From: Nitrospinota bacterium
Lineage (GTDB): Bacteria > Nitrospirota > Nitrospiria > Nitrospirales > UBA8639
Direction of reading: 5' to 3'
NCBI GenBank assembly: GCA_022561525.1
Contig: JADFRB010000143.1
Span: 1 to 5,875 of the forward strand
DNA length: 5,875 nt
The notes below the pieces were generated by a model. It saw only the letters and a program-made list of their open reading frames with translations, was not told where the DNA came from and did no database searches. Both the position numbers and the translations under genes were made by a program. This document shows, piece by piece, positions 5,477 to 5,875 of the stretch. Each line of letters begins with the position of its first letter. Position 1 is the stretch's first letter.

Positions 5477-5605
5477 ATGGAGACCCTGATACCACGTTTG
5501 TCCCAGCTGCTGGTGGTCGTGGGATTCATTGGCTTGATCATCGCCATGATCCTGAAGATCCCCGGAATGGAGGGTATGGCGGAACAAGATTTGACCCACC
5601 ATTAA
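5477..5605 (+). CDS. small single-pass membrane protein, 42 residues
   Basis: I do not recognise the family. The reading frame is short, but the start is well supported: ACGAGGAGGA (5461-5470) is a near-ideal ribosome-binding site six bases before ATG 5477. Residues 11-26 (LLVVVGFIGLIIAMIL) are uniformly hydrophobic and could span a membrane. They are followed by K27 and a short polar tail rich in Met, Glu and Asp that ends in His-His. There is no signal-peptidase site or lipobox. Small membrane proteins of this kind often modulate a larger membrane complex, but no partner is visible. It is followed after 20 bases by another small ORF, suggesting a small operon. Confidence 0.6.
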   Translation: METLIPRLSQLLVVVGFIGLIIAMILKIPGMEGMAEQDLTHH

Positions 5606-5625
5606 AGAAAGGTGATTATGTTGTG

Positions 5626-5778
5626 ATGGCTTTCGGTCCCGCTGCCGGTTCTGTTTATACTACGAATGGAATCCGGTTTGGAATACCCTATCAAGCTTCG
5701 AATGGCTTGGTCAGCATCGGTGATATCATGATGAAAACCGGCGGCTCTCCGATTACCATTAACAACGGCGGACGGTAA
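5626..5778 (+). CDS. small Gly/Asn-rich hypothetical protein, 50 residues
   Basis: The family is unrecognised. ATG 5626 gives 50 residues ending at TAA 5776-5778. A GTG at 5623 in the same frame, seven bases after AAAGGTGA (5608-5615), may be the real start. Ten of the 50 residues are Gly, there are three Asn-Gly steps (14-15, 26-27, 47-48) and no Cys, and hydrophobic and polar residues alternate as in short beta strands joined by turns. There is no membrane segment or signal peptide. The ATG of a two-codon reading frame (ATG-TTG-TGA, 5618-5626) overlaps this start, so translation may be coupled. It could be a structural small protein, a peptide precursor, or the remnant of a longer gene, since the frame stays open upstream to 5425. 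Cluster membership is unknown. Confidence 0.5.
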   Translation: MAFGPAAGSVYTTNGIRFGIPYQASNGLVSIGDIMMKTGGSPITINNGGR

Positions 5779-5791
5779 GTGTTTAATATTT

Positions 5792-5875
5792 ATGGTTCTA
5801 TTGAAACATCTGAAAAAGAAAAGTTATGAAATTCCATTGATTGAAACTCACAGGATTCCTGTCATCTCAAATTTT
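5792..5875 (+). CDS. start of an unrecognised gene, cut by the window edge
   Basis: From ATG 5792 the frame is open for 28 codons to the last base. The visible N-terminus is basic (MVLLKHLKKKSYE), followed by alternating hydrophobic residues (IPLIETHRIPVIS). It resembles the start of a cytoplasmic protein but carries no motif I can name. No good ribosome-binding site precedes the ATG, so the real start may differ or the gene may not be real. It begins 14 bases after the previous small ORF. Confidence 0.35.
   Translation, partial: MVLLKHLKKKSYEIPLIETHRIPVISNF

Overview
The window carries a compact biosynthetic locus for a thiazole/oxazole-modified peptide (TOMM, also called linear azol(in)e-containing peptide), probably in a Gram-negative bacterium. 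The Gram-negative call rests on the C-terminal end of a TonB-dependent outer-membrane receptor at the left edge. Intergenic spacers full of degenerate inverted repeats, with GC content near the middle of the range, would fit Nitrospirota or a similar environmental lineage. That assignment is only an inference, and nothing here fixes the species.

Layout, all on the + strand: (1) 1-279, receptor C-terminus. (2) 280-752, a long non-coding region with a tandem operator-like repeat (TTGTATC-N6-GATACAA) and other palindromes. (3) 753-938, a 61-residue precursor peptide whose C-terminal core reads CPFCCCCCAAAGGNNNQQ. (4) About 1065-1094, a GC-rich hairpin that looks like a terminator or attenuator. 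(5) 1192-2295, a leader-binding E1/ThiF-like protein (SagC/TruD-N type). (6) 2292-3626, a YcaO cyclodehydratase overlapping it by ATGA and ending in a proline-rich PxPxP tail. (7) 3709-4527, a SagB-type FMN dehydrogenase. (8) 4729-5151, a stand-alone response-regulator receiver. (9) 5152-5476, a structured spacer. (10) Two small unrecognised ORFs (42 and 50 residues) and a gene start that runs off the right edge.

The genes imply this pathway: the E1-like protein binds the leader and presents the core to YcaO. YcaO uses ATP to cyclise cysteines to thiazolines, and the SagB-like enzyme oxidises these to thiazoles. The core has six Cys, five of them contiguous, and no Ser or Thr, so an all-thiazole product with up to five contiguous rings is predicted. 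No leader protease, immunity gene or exporter is recognisable in the window. The product, and any link to the adjacent TonB receptor (for example metal uptake) or to the receiver protein, are open questions and the main interest of the locus.
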